Counted from the first letter of the stretch, positions 1 to 13,480 are shown. The stretch is 64,000 bases of DNA from Hybos culiciformis (GCA_964007475.1 OZ023273.1:62258108-62322107); one strand, 5' to 3'. Made by a program: numbers and translations. The notes: generated by a model not told the origin, from the letters alone.

Positions 1-1170
1 GGTGTATCTACATTGTTTTGGTGTGAAAAACAAATAACCAATAATTATTGTTATTTTCCGTCAATTATGTACAAATAAGTAAGTATTCGCGGTTCAAAAA
101 TTTCGAATAATATAACTGAAGGCAATAATGTTTATTGCTGACGTCAGATTAATAATAATTAAACACTTAACATTTTATTCGTTTTTTTTTTTTTCGAAAA
201 ATAGCAAAATAAGAAATACATATTTAAAATATACACTAGAAATTAATACTATTATTATTTCATTATTCCATAATTCTTTTCCAGTTTCAATTGGAAGATA
301 AATTATGAATCATATGTGAGTAATATAAAGAACGTGAGTAATATAATATTATGGTTTTGAAAGTAAAATTTTTATTAACTTTATTTGAAAATTGTGTGTG
401 TGTATGTATTGTTTAATATCTTATTATTGAATCTGTATAGTTTTTAAAATTATATTATTAAACATGTATGTTTATTATATTCATAGTACATTTATATCTA
501 CTTTTCAATACACATACATTTAAGATGGAAAATTTATTGACCTATGTTTGGATCTATTAGACTTGACATTGGCGGGGAAATTGTTTATTTTATATTTAGG
601 TCTCCCAACCAAGGAAAGAAAACAAAAAATAATTGAATCTCTCTCCCTGACTTAATTATAAAATCATATCAGAAGTTTAGAATATAAATTAATTTGTTTT
701 TCATAATCCTTTGTGTTCTTTGAGAAAGCTAATAAAGTAGTATCTCGGTTTCTATTAAAGAGTCAGATAGGTTAACCTAACTATGTATTTTCAAAGATAG
801 AAAAAAATGTCTTTATACTTTTTATATGTTTATATGATTTAATTCATGATTTTGTGTAACCCAACAAATTTTCCAATTCAACGCATATAAAAATGCATAA
901 ATTATTAAAGATATTAAAGGTGGGTGAAAAAAATAATACTAATTACAAATAACCGTTGCTTAATAACTATTCACATATTATGTTTTATTTATAATAAGGT
1001 ATTTGAAGTTCAATGCTTACAAAACAAATTCCGTTACCCACGTGTGATAAATTATGAAAATCTTTGAACATAGAAAACACCTTTCAACTTAGTAAAGAAT
1101 AAGCGCAATTTCGAACAGTTAAGATTAATCACAAAAAAATCGTTTATCGTTAGGAGAAGATTTTGCTACT
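1..1170. other. AT-rich stretch, probably intron of the leftmost gene
   Basis: I see no exon, RNA gene or mobile-element end here. The exon ending at 1540 on the minus strand has a good donor site and an open phase, so the gene must continue to the left. This stretch is therefore most likely intron, with the next exon beyond the window edge. Confidence 0.5.
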
Positions 1171-1424
1171 TTTTTTTGCATTTAGGCCTGTTGGCCTATT
1201 GCAGTACTCTAGCATGCAAGTTTCTGAGAGTATGAAAGGAGTTCAGAAAAAACTATGAAAAAAAGTATTCCAATTATAAAGAAGTCTATTTTTTTTTAAA
1301 GCAACACAAACACTTAGATCAAGTGGAAACCTGAAAAATTCACAGAAATTCCATCCCGAGATGGGAATTGAACGAACGACCGCACGCACTGTAGAATTAT
1401 GAAAATACCACTAACCATGGCGGC
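1171..1424 (-). repeat. tRNA-derived SINE
   Basis: Read on the minus strand, the head carries an RNA polymerase III A box, TGGTTAGTGG (1408-1417), and a B box, GTTCAATTCCC (1363-1373), at tRNA-like spacing. About 190 bases of unrelated body follow, ending in a short hairpin (AGGCCAACAGGCCT) and an A tail (T run near 1171-1177 on the plus strand). Head, body and A tail in that order are what a tRNA-derived SINE looks like. I see no clear target-site duplication, so the ends are approximate. It lies in the last visible intron of the leftmost gene and in the same orientation. Confidence 0.6.
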
Positions 1425-1539
1425 CGACAATAATAAATAGTCGTAATCGTAAATGTGATATAAATTAAATAAAAAAAAACTTGTCTCACAAAAATTAAAT
1501 TTAAAAAAAAAATAATAATAAAAATTAAATAAAACTTAC

Positions 1540-4500
1540 AAGCATTAGAATCAAAACTCTCTTCTGCTATTTTAGGTGGAGATGACTTTTTGTAGTTTGA
1601 TTTTTTTTGTGGGAATTTGAATACTGTATCTTGTAGGATGAAGTTCTGAAAATCTGTAATTTTATCTGCAATTTCTTCATTGTTCAAGGAATTACCACAA
1701 TCCGACATTGGATTTTGTGAATAAAATGCAGTATTTAAATCAGAAGCAGGAATATCATCATAAGATCGATTTAGATTATCATTGATTTGACAGTTTAATC
1801 TGTTCGCAATATTGAATTTATCACTTCTGTCATTTTGTACATTTATTGTCTCATTAACATCATCTTTAATTACAAATGGTGATTTTAATGTTAATTGATC
1901 CAATGTGGTATTTGATAATAAATTTGATGGTGAGCTCATACTACTTTTTAAATTTGGTGTTTTTAATTCTGCAGTTTTATTGAGATCAGTTGTTTTCACC
2001 TCTAATGTTGAGAATTCCTCAATAATTTGATCAGATTTTAATTCAATTACATCAAGTTTATCATTTTCATTTACAGACTCTAATGGAAATGAATTAATGC
2101 CAGTCTTCATTTTCATTTCTTCACTATTTTTGATCAAATCATTTTTTAAATTTAGTGAAGTTAATCTTACAGATTCATCAAGTTTAGTTGTTTTTAGCTC
2201 TGGTGTAGAAGTAGCGATTATTATGGTTTCTGCTTTTGAATCAATTTCTTCTACTTTATTATCAGAATGGCTTAAAGATTCTAATGGAGAAACATTGTTA
2301 ATTGACTTTATCTTTACGTCTTCAGAAGCTTTAATTGAGTCATTTTTCAAATTTGGTAAATTGAATTGGAAAGTTTCATTAAGATTCGTTGATGGAGAAG
2401 ATGCTTTAATAATGTGTTCTGATTTTGAGCTAATTACCTCATCAGAATCTTTCAAAGATTTTGATGTAGCTATGTTGTAAACTATTCTTGATTCAATGTC
2501 TTCGGAATTTTGAATTGAGTGTTCTGAAACTGATTGCATTTCAAGAGAATCAAACATTTCAGAGTCAATACTTAGAGTATTATGCGAATTACAAATCCTC
2601 ATTTCTATAGAATCTGTCATGGGAGAACTTTCTTTAACATGATTTTCAACCACCAACTCAGTTTGTGTCACATGTTCTGTTGAACCTTGTTGATTTAGAT
2701 GGAAATTATTTAAATTTTCAACGTTTTTTGCATGATTTGCATTGTTCAACTGGATATCATTTTTATTATTGGAAGCAAAAATTGTTTTGGTACCCTTTGA
2801 TGGAAATTGTTTTTCTAAAAGTGGAGAGCTCATAATTTCTGAAGAATCTAACATTATCTTTTGGGTAACTTGCATGGAATCTTTTTCATGTGAACTTGTT
2901 ACAGCGCTATTTTCCAAATTATTTGAATTAATTTCTTCAGATGATAGTTTATTTTCTTCAGAAAAAACTGTTGAAGCTTGTTCAGACTCCAAAAGTTCAA
3001 CCTGGTAATTAATTTTAATAATTGATTGCTCATCTATAGATTTTCTTTCATTTGTTTTTTCATGTTCTTCAACATGATTTATTTTTTTTTCTGGAGATTT
3101 AAATGAACTAGCCAAATCGATATGATTCCCGATATCAGATTTTTTTTCAAAAGAGTTTGTAGAATCATGAGATTTTGTCATTGCAGATTCTACAGAAAAG
3201 TTAGTAAGCTCTTGATTTTTATAAGTGGCATCAGACACAAAAGTTTTAGGAGACAAATGTTCAATATATTTTTCATTTTTAAAATCATCCCCCTTGGATA
3301 GATTTTCGGTTTCTGGCGTTTCCAATGAGTTCATGATGATATTTGTGGGTTGTTTTTCTGAACTAAAAATATCTTGCTGTTTCTCAGTGAGTTCTTTCTT
3401 AAATTCATTAAAAATAGATGGTGTTATCGATATTTGTTCATTTGAAGTTATGTCAAAAGTTTTGTCGTGATGGAAATTAAATTTCGAATCATCAATTTTA
3501 TGGCTTGGACTTATTTCTATTTTTGAGAAATCAATATTCATTTGATCTAGAACTTTAGAAATATCCCCTTGATTCAGTACTTCATCTGATGCAGTTATAT
3601 TATGTGCATAATTATGAACTTGAAAATCTGGCATCACAGAAGAATGACTGAGGTGTTGATTTTTATTTGTATTTTCAGTCTTATTAGTAAATTCATTATT
3701 CAAAAGAGATTTTATTTCTCTATCAGGAGATAAAAGCTTAGATTGACCACTTAGTTGTTCCGTTTTAATGAATTTGTTAGCCGTAAAACAATTCACACCG
3801 CCAAAATCTGTCACATTACTCTCATTGTCAAATTCATTCAAGATGGGTGTGTTTATTTCTTGATTACAAGTCTGTGTTTGAAAATCTGGCATCACAGGTT
3901 CTACAGAAGAATAACTGAGGTTTTTATTTTGATAAGCAGCATCAATCTTATCAGTAATTTCGTTATTCAAATCAAGGAATTCCGTTTCTGGACCACAAGA
4001 TAAAAGCTTAGATTGACCATTTAGTTGTTCTATTTTCTTTAATTGATTGGCCACAATACAGTGTACATTACCCACATCAGCCAGTTTGGGATTTTCATTT
4101 TGTGATGTTTCCAATGAATTCATGACAATTTTTTCCCGTTCCCCAGTAAGTTGATTGAAGATAGGTGTTGTCGTTATTTGTTCACTAGATATTATCTGAA
4201 AGCTTTTGTTATCATGGAAATCAGATTGTGAATAATATTTTTCCTGAATTTGACTTATTCCTAATTTGGTTGAATCACATTCTTTTAGATTAGGAACATT
4301 TGAAATAGCTTTTTCGTCAAATTCTTCACTTGCATCTATTGTCTTAAATGACTGAACTTTAAAAGAATCAGATAACTTATTATTTTCAACATCTTCATCA
4401 GCTTTTTTCAATTCAACTTCAATGTCTTTTTTGTGAAATAACGAAGTGGAGTCTGATGCCAAATTTTCTTTTAAAAAGACTGGTTTGGTTTTTATAGGTT

Positions 4501-7058
4501 GGTCGATCTCAACACTTGGAGGAGTTACATTCATGTCAATTTGAGAATCATTTATATCTTCATCGTTATAATAAGCTTCAGCCATTAGTACATTCCATTT
4601 CGTATTAACTTGTGGTTTTCTTTCATCTTCAAGTAAGCAACCAGTTTGATATTCATTTCTGGTGATACATTCAACTTTTTCAATACATGTTTCAGGTTCC
4701 ATCATTCTAGAATCTGAAACAGTATGATTCTGTTTTCGAAAATCATTATCCTGAATACAAATATCAAGATTTTTATTCTCAAATTTTGGAATCGAACATT
4801 TTGATTGATCGAAATCCATCGATAGATTTGATTGACATTCTTTAAATGTTTCATCTTCAGATGATGTATTACTAATTCCATCTGATATTTTTGGAGTGAG
4901 ATATAAATGTTCTTCCTCATTTAAGGTTTTATCTTACGTTAAAAGAAAAAGAAAAATTTAACTTAAAAAAATAAATTAAAATGATAAATAAACAAAATAA
5001 GAAAACATCAAAAAAGAAATAAAATAAAATAAAAGAAAACTGAAATATTTTGTCGTTTTATTGAATATGTGAACGGATTATCTTACTTGTTTGTTTGTTT
5101 ATTTAGTTACAAAAAGTAAGTTGAATTAAACATTGGAGGTAAAGTTTAGAACTTTTTTTTGACTAAGTTACAACTTTTTAAAACAAAAACATACATTTTT
5201 GGAATTAATTTTGGGAAAAGTCAGATACCTACAAGTATTTTTTCAAATTTGTTTTGTTTCTTAGTTAAACATACCTGCGGTATCAATATAAAGTTCAGAA
5301 GTTAATTCATTTGTTGAATTTGACAATTTTGTAGCATTTGTTAGACCTAAAAAAATAGAAAAAAAAAATTACACTAAATATTTCAAAATAACTTAATTAA
5401 TTAATTGAACAAATAAAATTTATCAAAACTTTGCCGTGACATCCTCTTTTATTTTCTCAGTGAAATATTTATTTACTAAAAAAAACTATTTTTATTAAAT
5501 ATTTGTGAAAGAAAGTAGGTATTTCAAATAATAAAATATGTGCTTACTTATTGAAGGTAAGGTATTTACAATATCTGGTAGAGGGATACTAGCGGCTTCT
5601 TCTGTAGATAAATCATCAATTTGTTTTATTTTTTCACCATCATAGTTATCCACTTTACCTAAGAGAAATCAATGATTTTAATAATATGTACACATAGATT
5701 TATTTGATTTTAATCTCAATTAAAAAAATATTGATTATTCCGGAGAATTGTTTCAACTAATTGCGATTAAAATCAGACTCTTAAAAACTGTAAGCAGTAC
5801 AATCTAAGTATAATCTAAATCTAAACTGATCTAAACTAATAGGAGAAATCAATAAATTTATGTAACTCTGTACTGTAAGACGGATCAATGTATAAACAAT
5901 TATAATAAAATACAAAAATAAGCGATTTGTCTTTTTTAAATTTCAATATGGTCGCCATTACTACATTCCATAATCTGCGATCTTAAATTTTAAATCAAAA
6001 TGAAGAATAATCTACAATCAAAATAACTACCTATAATTAATATAAATAAAAAAACATAATTATTCACCATTTTCTGTTGTTTTATTTAAATTATTATTTC
6101 GGCTATTCAATTGTTCTTGATTTTCTGATTCTAGTAATTTTGGNNNNNNNNNNNNNNNNNNNNNNNNNNNNNNNNNNNNNNNNNNNNNNNNNNNNNNNNN
6201 NNNNNNNNNNNNNNNNNNNNNNNNNNNNNNNNNNNNNNNNNNNNNNNNNNNNNNNNNNNNNNNNNNNNNNNNNNNNNNNNNNNNNNNNNNNNNNNNNNNN
6301 NNNNNNNNNNNNNNNNNNNNNNNNNNNNNNNNNNNNNNNNNNNTGTTTGCATAATTATTATTTAAATTAATAAAAAAAAAATTTTTTAGGCAAGGTAACT
6401 ATGATTGAATTCTTAAAGTCAACACAGTTTTTAGGCGACAAACTGATTAGTTTTAAGAATTATAAAAAAAAAAATAACTTGAAACATTACCTAGAGGTCC
6501 TAAGATACAATATTCTAATCGGGTAGGTGAATTTCGAAATTAAAATAATTTCAACTTACTATTTTTCTTGGAATAACATTTGTATACCTAATGACTTTTA
6601 AAATAATGTCTCACTCTCAGAAGTTCTTTTTATTCTATACCAAACCGATTAATAATTAATTTTGTAAATTTGAATGTCAATGCTCAGGAAGATTAAGAAA
6701 ATCACTAATCTTGGAAACAATAATAACTAAAAATAATTATTAATAACAAAAATCGTAATACTTCTTGGCTTTAGCAGCAGTACATAAGAAATACGTTGAA
6801 ATAAAAATAAGTAACTAAATATTATTTATATGTACTTATGTATCATATATGTTTCAATCGTTATATATATAATAAAAAAAAAAGAAGTATATATATCAGT
6901 TTTTCATTTCCCTGCATTGATTTCACCTGTGATTGATTTGTAACAACATTAAGTGATTCAAGAATATTTTCAGCAAATATGTTATGGATCTCATGATTTT
7001 CGGCACATTTTGAAGGTGTTGGTGATCTTCTTATTATTTTCGATAAGATGTAATCCAT
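1540..7058 (-). CDS. Large acidic repetitive protein, unrecognised; 3' end missing
   Basis: Visible coding exons on the minus strand are 6927-7058 (44 codons from ATG at 7058), 6068 to at least 6143 (cut by the gap), 5548-5658, 5275-5346 and 1540-4932 (1131 codons). All have GT donors and AG acceptors. The inner introns after the gap are all phase 1 and the reading frame stays open across every join, which is why I trust the model. The last donor (GTAAGT at 1539) leaves a T waiting for two more bases, so coding continues left of the window. The product is rich in Asp, Glu, Ser, Asn and Lys with no membrane segment or enzyme motif. The big exon carries internal duplications: a block with VEPVMPDFQ and a block with SVMPDFQ are preceded by matching EQLNGQSKLLS and EQLSGQSKLLS, and another unit ending in PLES is repeated near the C-terminal end. 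It is probably a disordered scaffold-type protein. I do not assign a family. The donor at 6926 after codon 44 is the least certain join because the next exon may lie in the gap. Confidence 0.75.
6144..6343. other. Assembly gap (200 N)
   Basis: A run of exactly 200 unknown bases. It hides the start of the exon that is open from 6143 down to 6068 in the leftmost gene, and probably one acceptor site. Confidence 0.98.
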
Positions 7059-10000
7059 TAGTAGGTTTATTATTTTTAATTTAAAAAAAAAATATATATA
7101 TATATATTTTTGTAAATAAATAATTTTTTTTCTTATTTTTTATAATTTTTTATTATTATTTTTTTTTAATATTTGATTTAAAGAATGGTGATCTAAACAG
7201 TTCGAAAAGTTAATACAAATAAAAATTTAGAAATTTTCCACTCTTAGTACAAGAAATTTTGAATAAATAATTTTTTTTTTATTCAGACCACCATTAGACA
7301 ATGAAAATAAAAATTTAGAGAAGAAAGTATAGCATAGATGATTTTTGAATTTAATTATAATTCAATGTATGCTAATTAATTGTTTTTTTTTTCATCTATT
7401 ATACAAATAGAAGACACAATCATATAATGTTGTACATGAAAAGCTAGCTTATTTTTCGTATTTAGTTCAGTAAAGCCGAATGTTTTCAATTTAAAATACC
7501 AATTCGAATTTATATGTGCGAAACAAACAAAAAAAAACATTTGAATCGTTGAGACTTTAGGCATAATCCTTGAACTCACTGTGAAACTATATTTTTTATT
7601 CGGTTTAAAATAGAAGTGGTTATCATCTAAATAAAATTTGAGACCCAAGAGTTTAGAAGAATAAATTTCATTTTATAGTGAGTTAAAAAATATTTCTTTT
7701 AGACTGAACAGAAGAAAAAGAATTTCGAAAAATAAATATTTCCGGATTTACGATTTTATATTGGATAATAAAAATATCGAAAAGACTTTAGGAATATAAT
7801 CTTTGATGTTTAACTAATTTTATTCGAAAGAATTAAATCAATCTTCGACTAAGAACTGATATTGTTTTTAGCCTTGACTATCAAATTCGAAAAATTATTT
7901 TTAATTTCAAAACAAAAGTTTATCAGCATACTAAATATTGTACCTACATTTACATCTTTTGTTTTGGGGTAAAAAATTAAAATTCTCACATGAAAAGCTC
8001 TAAAAATAAAGCAAATGAATGAGAAAATGGGAAAATTTCATAGTACATAATGAAAAAAAAATAAAAATAATAATGAAAATAAAAAGAAAAATTGTTTGTG
8101 TGATCATGTACGTTGATCTAGATTTATTTTTATTTTTCTTTTTTAACACAACTAATAGAAAAAGGCTGACAGTGAAAAAATCAATTTCGTGATTTTCAGA
8201 TGTGCTACTCCTCTATACAATAATATTGAAGGAAAAAATATTGAGATAATATTTTATTGGATTTTAAAAATAAAAACATCTTTCTTGATGACGCAAACGT
8301 TTCGATAATATTTCGATATACTTCTATAAAATTTTTTTTAATCTCTTGTTCATTCGATGTATCAATGATGAATGGATTAGCTTTTTCTCTCTACGAATAT
8401 GATTTTAAACATCAACAATCAACTAAAGGAAATATTACTTAAAAGTTATAAATAATGCATGCAAAATGTTCCTAAAAATCTTCCATCTTATCTGTATAGT
8501 CACATCCGGATCGATCGTCATCATATCAAATGCAATTAATTGACATAAATTCTTGTCGAAAGTGTTGTGCAGAAATTTGCACTCCCTTGAATTTGTTTCT
8601 ATTTTATTTTATTTTATTTTTTTCAGATATTTCATATGAATTAATTTATTTTATGCATAATGAAAATAAAAATATATAAAAAACTAAATGAAAGAAAAAT
8701 TTTAATTATCAAGGTTACATATAATTATTTACACGTAGGACAGAATTGCATATTTAATTTTTTTTTAATTCATTTCGATGTAATCGAACTTCATCAATGT
8801 ATTTAATTGAATAACTAAGTATATTAGCATAATAGTAAAGACTTCTATTTTAATTAAAAGACTCTGATTGAATTGAAGCTAACGACACTATTAAAAATTA
8901 CAAATAGACTTAAAAGATCAACTCTAGTAAAAAACAAATTTTTGGTGAATAAACGAAATTGAATTCAAAGACAAAATTTAAATTAACTTAAACTAATACC
9001 AGTGTGATACAATAACTTTTGACAATCTTGTAGGCTTATTACAATTTTCACAAATTTACTAAACATTCATTAATTAAAAGTAGTTAACTAATTTAAATCA
9101 CTTCACGTCTTCGGTTAATTAAGAGAATTGCAAAAATTGTAGGATTACTTAAAAACTTCTTATCTAGGATGGGACTACGAATAGTAAATATCATTCATTG
9201 TTGTTAATTTTCCTAAATTTGAACCGTACATCATTTTGCACTAAGCTTTTTTCGACAATTTTTTACTGTAACATAACATAATAGGTGATAGTTGATATAA
9301 ATGGAAGAAAAATACACTTAAAACCTATTCACACACATATTATAATTTAATTGTAATTATAATTCAATGAACTTAAATTCCTTTTTTGGAAAGAGAAATT
9401 AAATTTTTCCAACTTGAGTACTCAATGGTTTTTATGTCAATGGATATTTTCACAGACTCAATCGTACTACACAATGCAGGGTACTTAAATAAGTGATCGT
9501 CGGTTGTACATACTGCATTTATCACAAATCAAATATCAATCTGAGAATGGTTTTGTACTAGAGATATTTATCATATTTAGAAAAATTTATAAGAAACGAT
9601 ATTCCATGAAAAATATCTGTAGAAGGTACATAAAGATTGAAACTTGCATAATAAATTTATCCAAAACAATGAACCAAAAAATAGATTAAAAAAAATTACA
9701 TAAATAGGGTATTACCTACGATTTCCTATGTAATGAATAATGTATTCTAATATTTAAATCTTTTATTTGTTTCAAAGAAAACTTCTTAAACCTAATATTT
9801 AAATAAGAAAACTAAAAAAAAAATACTAACTAAGTTTAGTTCTATATTTTTTATACCGTTCTAGTTCCGGGGACGTTTCCCATATTATTTTTATATTTTT
9901 TATTTTTCCTCGCCACTTTAACGAAATTAATTTAGGTATATTTTAAAAATTTTAGAGGTTATATATTGAAATGTAATATGAATAGATCAATATTGTTCAA

Positions 10001-10359
10001 CTTATTTAAACGAAAATTTGAAAATTACTAATTTATTAATCATGTTCAAATTTTAAGAATAATATATGTATATTTTTTTCATATATGTACATACATGTGT
10101 ATATCATTGCGATTCAGAAAAAGAAATCATAAATGTATGAAAATAAACGAAAGAAAATTATAAAGTCCGCAAATAAATAAAAATTTAAAGAAATTCAATG
10201 GGGTCATAAATGACAATTTAAGAATAATAATTTTTTTATTACCCAATTATTACACCTAATTTGTGAAAGTTAACATTAAGAACCACAACAACAGTGTTAT
10301 AATATAATTAAACTCTTTACAGTTTTTTTTTTACTTAGCAAGGATAAGAGTAAAGATTT
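7059..10359. other. Gene-free AT-rich stretch upstream of the leftmost gene
   Basis: Contains long A and T runs and a TA repeat near 7093-7108. Open frames are short and have no exon-like boundaries. If 7058 is the true start codon, the promoter of the leftmost gene should be in the first part of this stretch, but I see no motif strong enough to mark. Confidence 0.4.
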
Positions 10360-10896
10360 TTAATGCGTTGGGGATCGTTATGTTGTATTTAGTGCTATAG
10401 AATTTAGATCAATAAATGGAGTATTATATGCGTCAATACACATGCAATCATTTAGATGCATCTGCGTAAATAATGAAAAAATTTAGATGCATCAGCGTAT
10501 ATAATGAAAAAATTTAGATGCATCAGCGTAAATAATGAAATCATTTAGATGTTTCGTATTGAATATTACGTAATACCTAACAAACATAATATCTCTCAAA
10601 ATATTTCAATACAGCAAATACAAAAAAAAAAAAAAGAGAAAAAATGAGAAGAAAAAATATTCTCTCTTTGCAACTACCTCTCCCCTACGCATTAAAACAG
10701 TATATTGGATATGTAAACAAAATTTGTTATACAACTCGTTCTGTATTTACACAAAAATACATTGACACTTGTCAATTTATATCACTCGACCTTCGGTCTC
10801 GTGATATAAGTATTGACTCGTGTCAATGTATTTTTGTGTATACAGAACTCTTAATTAATAACAAATTTAGTTTACATATTCAATAATCTACTATTA
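10360..10896 (+). mobile_element. CTTCGG-hairpin repeat family, copy A
   Basis: A complete unit of about 537 bases. It starts TTAATGCGTTGGGGATCG and ends AATCTACTATTA. The order is a unique 5' block, a tandem array of about 31 bases per unit (10450-10552; ATTTAGATGCATCAGCG), an A-rich linker, a conserved block CAACTACCTCTCCCCTACGC, and a long imperfect palindrome (10709-10880) folding around GACCTTCGGTC. The same order recurs in copies B to E. It has no coding capacity: the 80-codon frame inside it only translates the palindrome. The layout (variable tandem centre, hairpin near the 3' end, head-to-tail copies elsewhere) recalls non-autonomous Helitron or DINE-1-like elements, but a foldback element is also possible. 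Confidence 0.7.
10709..10880. repeat. Long imperfect palindrome of copy A
   Basis: The left arm begins ATATGTAAAC and the right arm ends GTTTACATAT. Each arm is about 85 bases and they pair with a few bulges. The tip is GACC-TTC-GGTC flanked by TCAC and GTGA. A transcript of either strand could form a long hairpin. Confidence 0.8.
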
Positions 10897-11310
10897 GAAA
10901 AGTTTTCCCGGTGACAAATAACATTTCTAATTGTAAGTTTTATCCCAAAAAATTTTTTTTTTAATTTTAACTTACTAAGCAGGGTTTTTAAGTCTTAAGT
11001 ATTTTCTAAAAAAAAAAATTGTAACAAACATTCAAATATATACGATGTTAATGACCACCACACACCGTTTTGTAAAAATAAACAAGAATAAAATAATTGC
11101 GACAAACAAAAATATTTTGACCTTATTCTTTAATAAAAACACATCATACTATGAATTTAAATTATTTTTAATAAAAATATTGCATTTAATTTTTAAATAA
11201 TTATGTAAATAGAAATTTCACAATTTTAAACTCTGTGAACTTTACTGTTTTTTTATTAAAACTCTCGAAAAGATGACAACAATCACTGTAATCACTGTAA
11301 AAAAAATTGA

Positions 11311-11372
11311 GAATTCTTTCGAAAAGGGGGCGTGAGCTTTCGGGATGACGTCATCACCAAGGGGTACTATCG
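11311..11372 (-). repeat. 60-base TGACGTCA-centred repeat, inverted copy
   Basis: Contains GGGGGCGTGAGCTTTCG, the palindrome GATGACGTCATC and AAGGGGTACTATCG. The same 60 bases recur in reverse orientation twice at 13481-13656. TGACGTCA is the consensus CREB/ATF site, but here it is part of a longer repeated unit, so a role in transposition is as likely as regulation. The two locations may be the inverted ends of one 2.3-kb element. Confidence 0.6.
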
Positions 11373-11536
11373 TTAATTTTCTTTTTAACATTATCAGGTT
11401 CCCATTTCTCAATGTACGACATTTTTTTAAACAAAATTTTTTTTTTGTATATTGCACTTTTTGGCAAAGATGCAACTAATAAAAAGCTTGAAACATTTTT
11501 TGAGCGTATCTGGCTTGCTACCTTACTATTTTAAAA

Positions 11537-11728
11537 TTAATTTCCAATTTGAAAATGATTATTTCCATTTTGAAAATGATTATTTCCATTTTGAAAATGA
11601 TTAATTCCATTTTGAAAATGATTATTTCCATTTTGAAAATGATTATTTCCATTTTGAAAATGATTAATTCCATTTTGAAAATGATTAATTCCATTTTGAA
11701 AATGATTATTTCCAATTTGAAGTTGAAA
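11537..11728. repeat. 21-base minisatellite, about nine copies
   Basis: Tandem array of a 21-base unit containing TTTTGAAAATGATTATTTCC, alternating between ATTATTTCC and ATTAATTCC variants. Because the unit is divisible by three it is open in several frames on both strands. The 65-codon frames seen there are artefacts of the repeat. Confidence 0.95.
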
Positions 11729-12227
11729 AGGTATAGTGGCTTTTAATTTTTATAAACAATCTTTAATTAATTATGATTATTATAATTATGTACATGTGAA
11801 TTTTTTTCTCTATAACAAAAGTACCTTATGTCACCATTAGTATAAACTAAAAGCTCTTTTGCTGACATTATAATTATAATATTTATAGGACTTCTTTGGA
11901 TTCTGCAGCATTTCGTATAGTTGGAATATTTTAATTCTGTCAGTACCTTTTAAAGGCTTCCACTTCACGAGATTGAAAATTTGATCAACTGACAACCCGT
12001 TAGTGAAACCAAATGTGGCAACTAGGAGCCTAGTTTTTTACGTGCCTTCTATAAAAAAGACATTCACTATGTGTTCTGGAACATCATTAAAATTAATTGC
12101 ATCGTGGTTATTTAATAAACGTTTCCTAGCATTTAAACGGTTTTTGTTTATCATCAATTTTATATTTTTATCCATAATATTGCTACTGCAGCGTTGTCTT
12201 ATAAAATGTTTATCAATTGTTAATTAA

Positions 12228-12723
12228 GAGCCCTCAATGTGAAAAATTGCAAAAAATTGGTCTTAGTTTGACTTTGATTGTAGGGTTACTACAATCTAGA
12301 CTGAAGTGATTTTTTGATATGTTAGAGAGTATATAACTGGCTCCAGGGTAGGTGAGAGGGATTATTTAAATTTTGAGTTTTTTGGCCCAAATGAGCCTTC
12401 AAAAAACTTGAACTTATTTGCTTGGATTCTGAAGTAAAGGAAAAAGATAATAAAAAATCTCAAACGCAGAAATAAAGCTAAAATACCACTCTCCAGGGCT
12501 GGTGACTTGAAATTTTGAATTTCTTTAATTTCCTAAACAATTTTTAATTAATTTTATTTATTTCTAAGAATTTTTTAATTTTTTTGATAAATTACAGTTT
12601 CTGCAGAGAAATAAAATTCAAATATAGTTTTGTGATTTTCTGGTAGAGGTGTGTAAAATAAAACAAAAAAAACTGCAAAAATAGAAAACAGAAATAGAAA
12701 ACAGAATTTCACATGGAGGGCTC
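12228..12723. mobile_element. MITE with TTAA target duplication
   Basis: Ends GAGCCCTCAATGTGAAA and its near-perfect inverse TTTCACATGGAGGGCTC, flanked on both sides by TTAA (12224-12227 and 12724-12727). The 496-base body has no open frame. TTAA target sites are known for piggyBac and Kolobok transposons, so this is probably a non-autonomous member of one of those groups. Confidence 0.7.
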
Positions 12724-12905
12724 TTAAGGTATGATTTTATACAAAAGAAAAATATTTTTTATATGAACAATAAATACCGATTATTTTGTGTGATTTTTAA
12801 TCGATTTATTATTTAAAGCAATTTCAATAATTTATAACGTGGTTTTTTTCTTAATATTCTTTTTTATTACAAATTATAACTTGTGATAATTTAGAAAGAA
12901 TGGAA

Positions 12906-13003
12906 ATCAAGTAAGTAATTTGACCTTTTCCAAAAAATTTACATATTACTTTAAATCAAGTAAGTAATTTGACCTTTTCCAAAAGAATTACATATTAAAT
13001 TAA
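12906..13003. repeat. 49-base direct duplication
   Basis: Two adjacent copies of a 49-base unit containing AAGTAAGTAATTTGACC and TTTTCCAAAA with a few differences. No function is evident. Confidence 0.8.
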
Positions 13004-13480
13004 TTTATTTCTTATTTTCAGTAAAAGCGAAAAATGGAATTTTTTCAAGCTGTTTTCAAAAATTTCGAGTAGGGAACACAAAAATTTGGGCTTTTTTTGC
13101 TTCTTCCGTAACTACATATCAATAAATTATGAGTTTTTGTTGTGCTGATTTCTTTGTTCATTTTAGGCCTTTTCCAAAAGGATGTTGTTCAAAAAACTTT
13201 TTTTTAAAAGTTTCGTACAACTGTCCCCTCTAGAAAAATATATAAGGTGAAAAAGTGAAATGCGTGAAAGTTATAAATGCAATTTACTCCGAAGTCTTTG
13301 GAGATTTTTCAAATTTTTTTTTTAAAACATAGGCAATTTTATTATAGTTCTGAATGTATGTTACCGTAGAATGCTCTAGAATGTACCGTTACCGAGAAAA
13401 TTGCAAAAAACCGTTTTTTCAAAAAAAAAATTCAGTTGCGTTTTTCGGCCACTAGATGGCATTTGCGGGTACAATGACAT

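Noticed and set aside
2097..4003. Plus-strand frames of 80-127 codons
   Set aside because: Antisense shadows of the large minus-strand exon.
10450..10552. CRISPR-like array of short repeats
   Set aside because: Units are contiguous without unique spacers and belong to an insect repeat family.
10644..10886. 80-codon frame, almost repeated at 36098-36352
   Set aside because: Translates the palindrome of the CTTCGG repeat family; no splice or coding signal, and it breaks in copies B and C.
11518..11746. 65-codon frames on both strands
   Set aside because: Products of the 21-base minisatellite, whose unit is a multiple of three.
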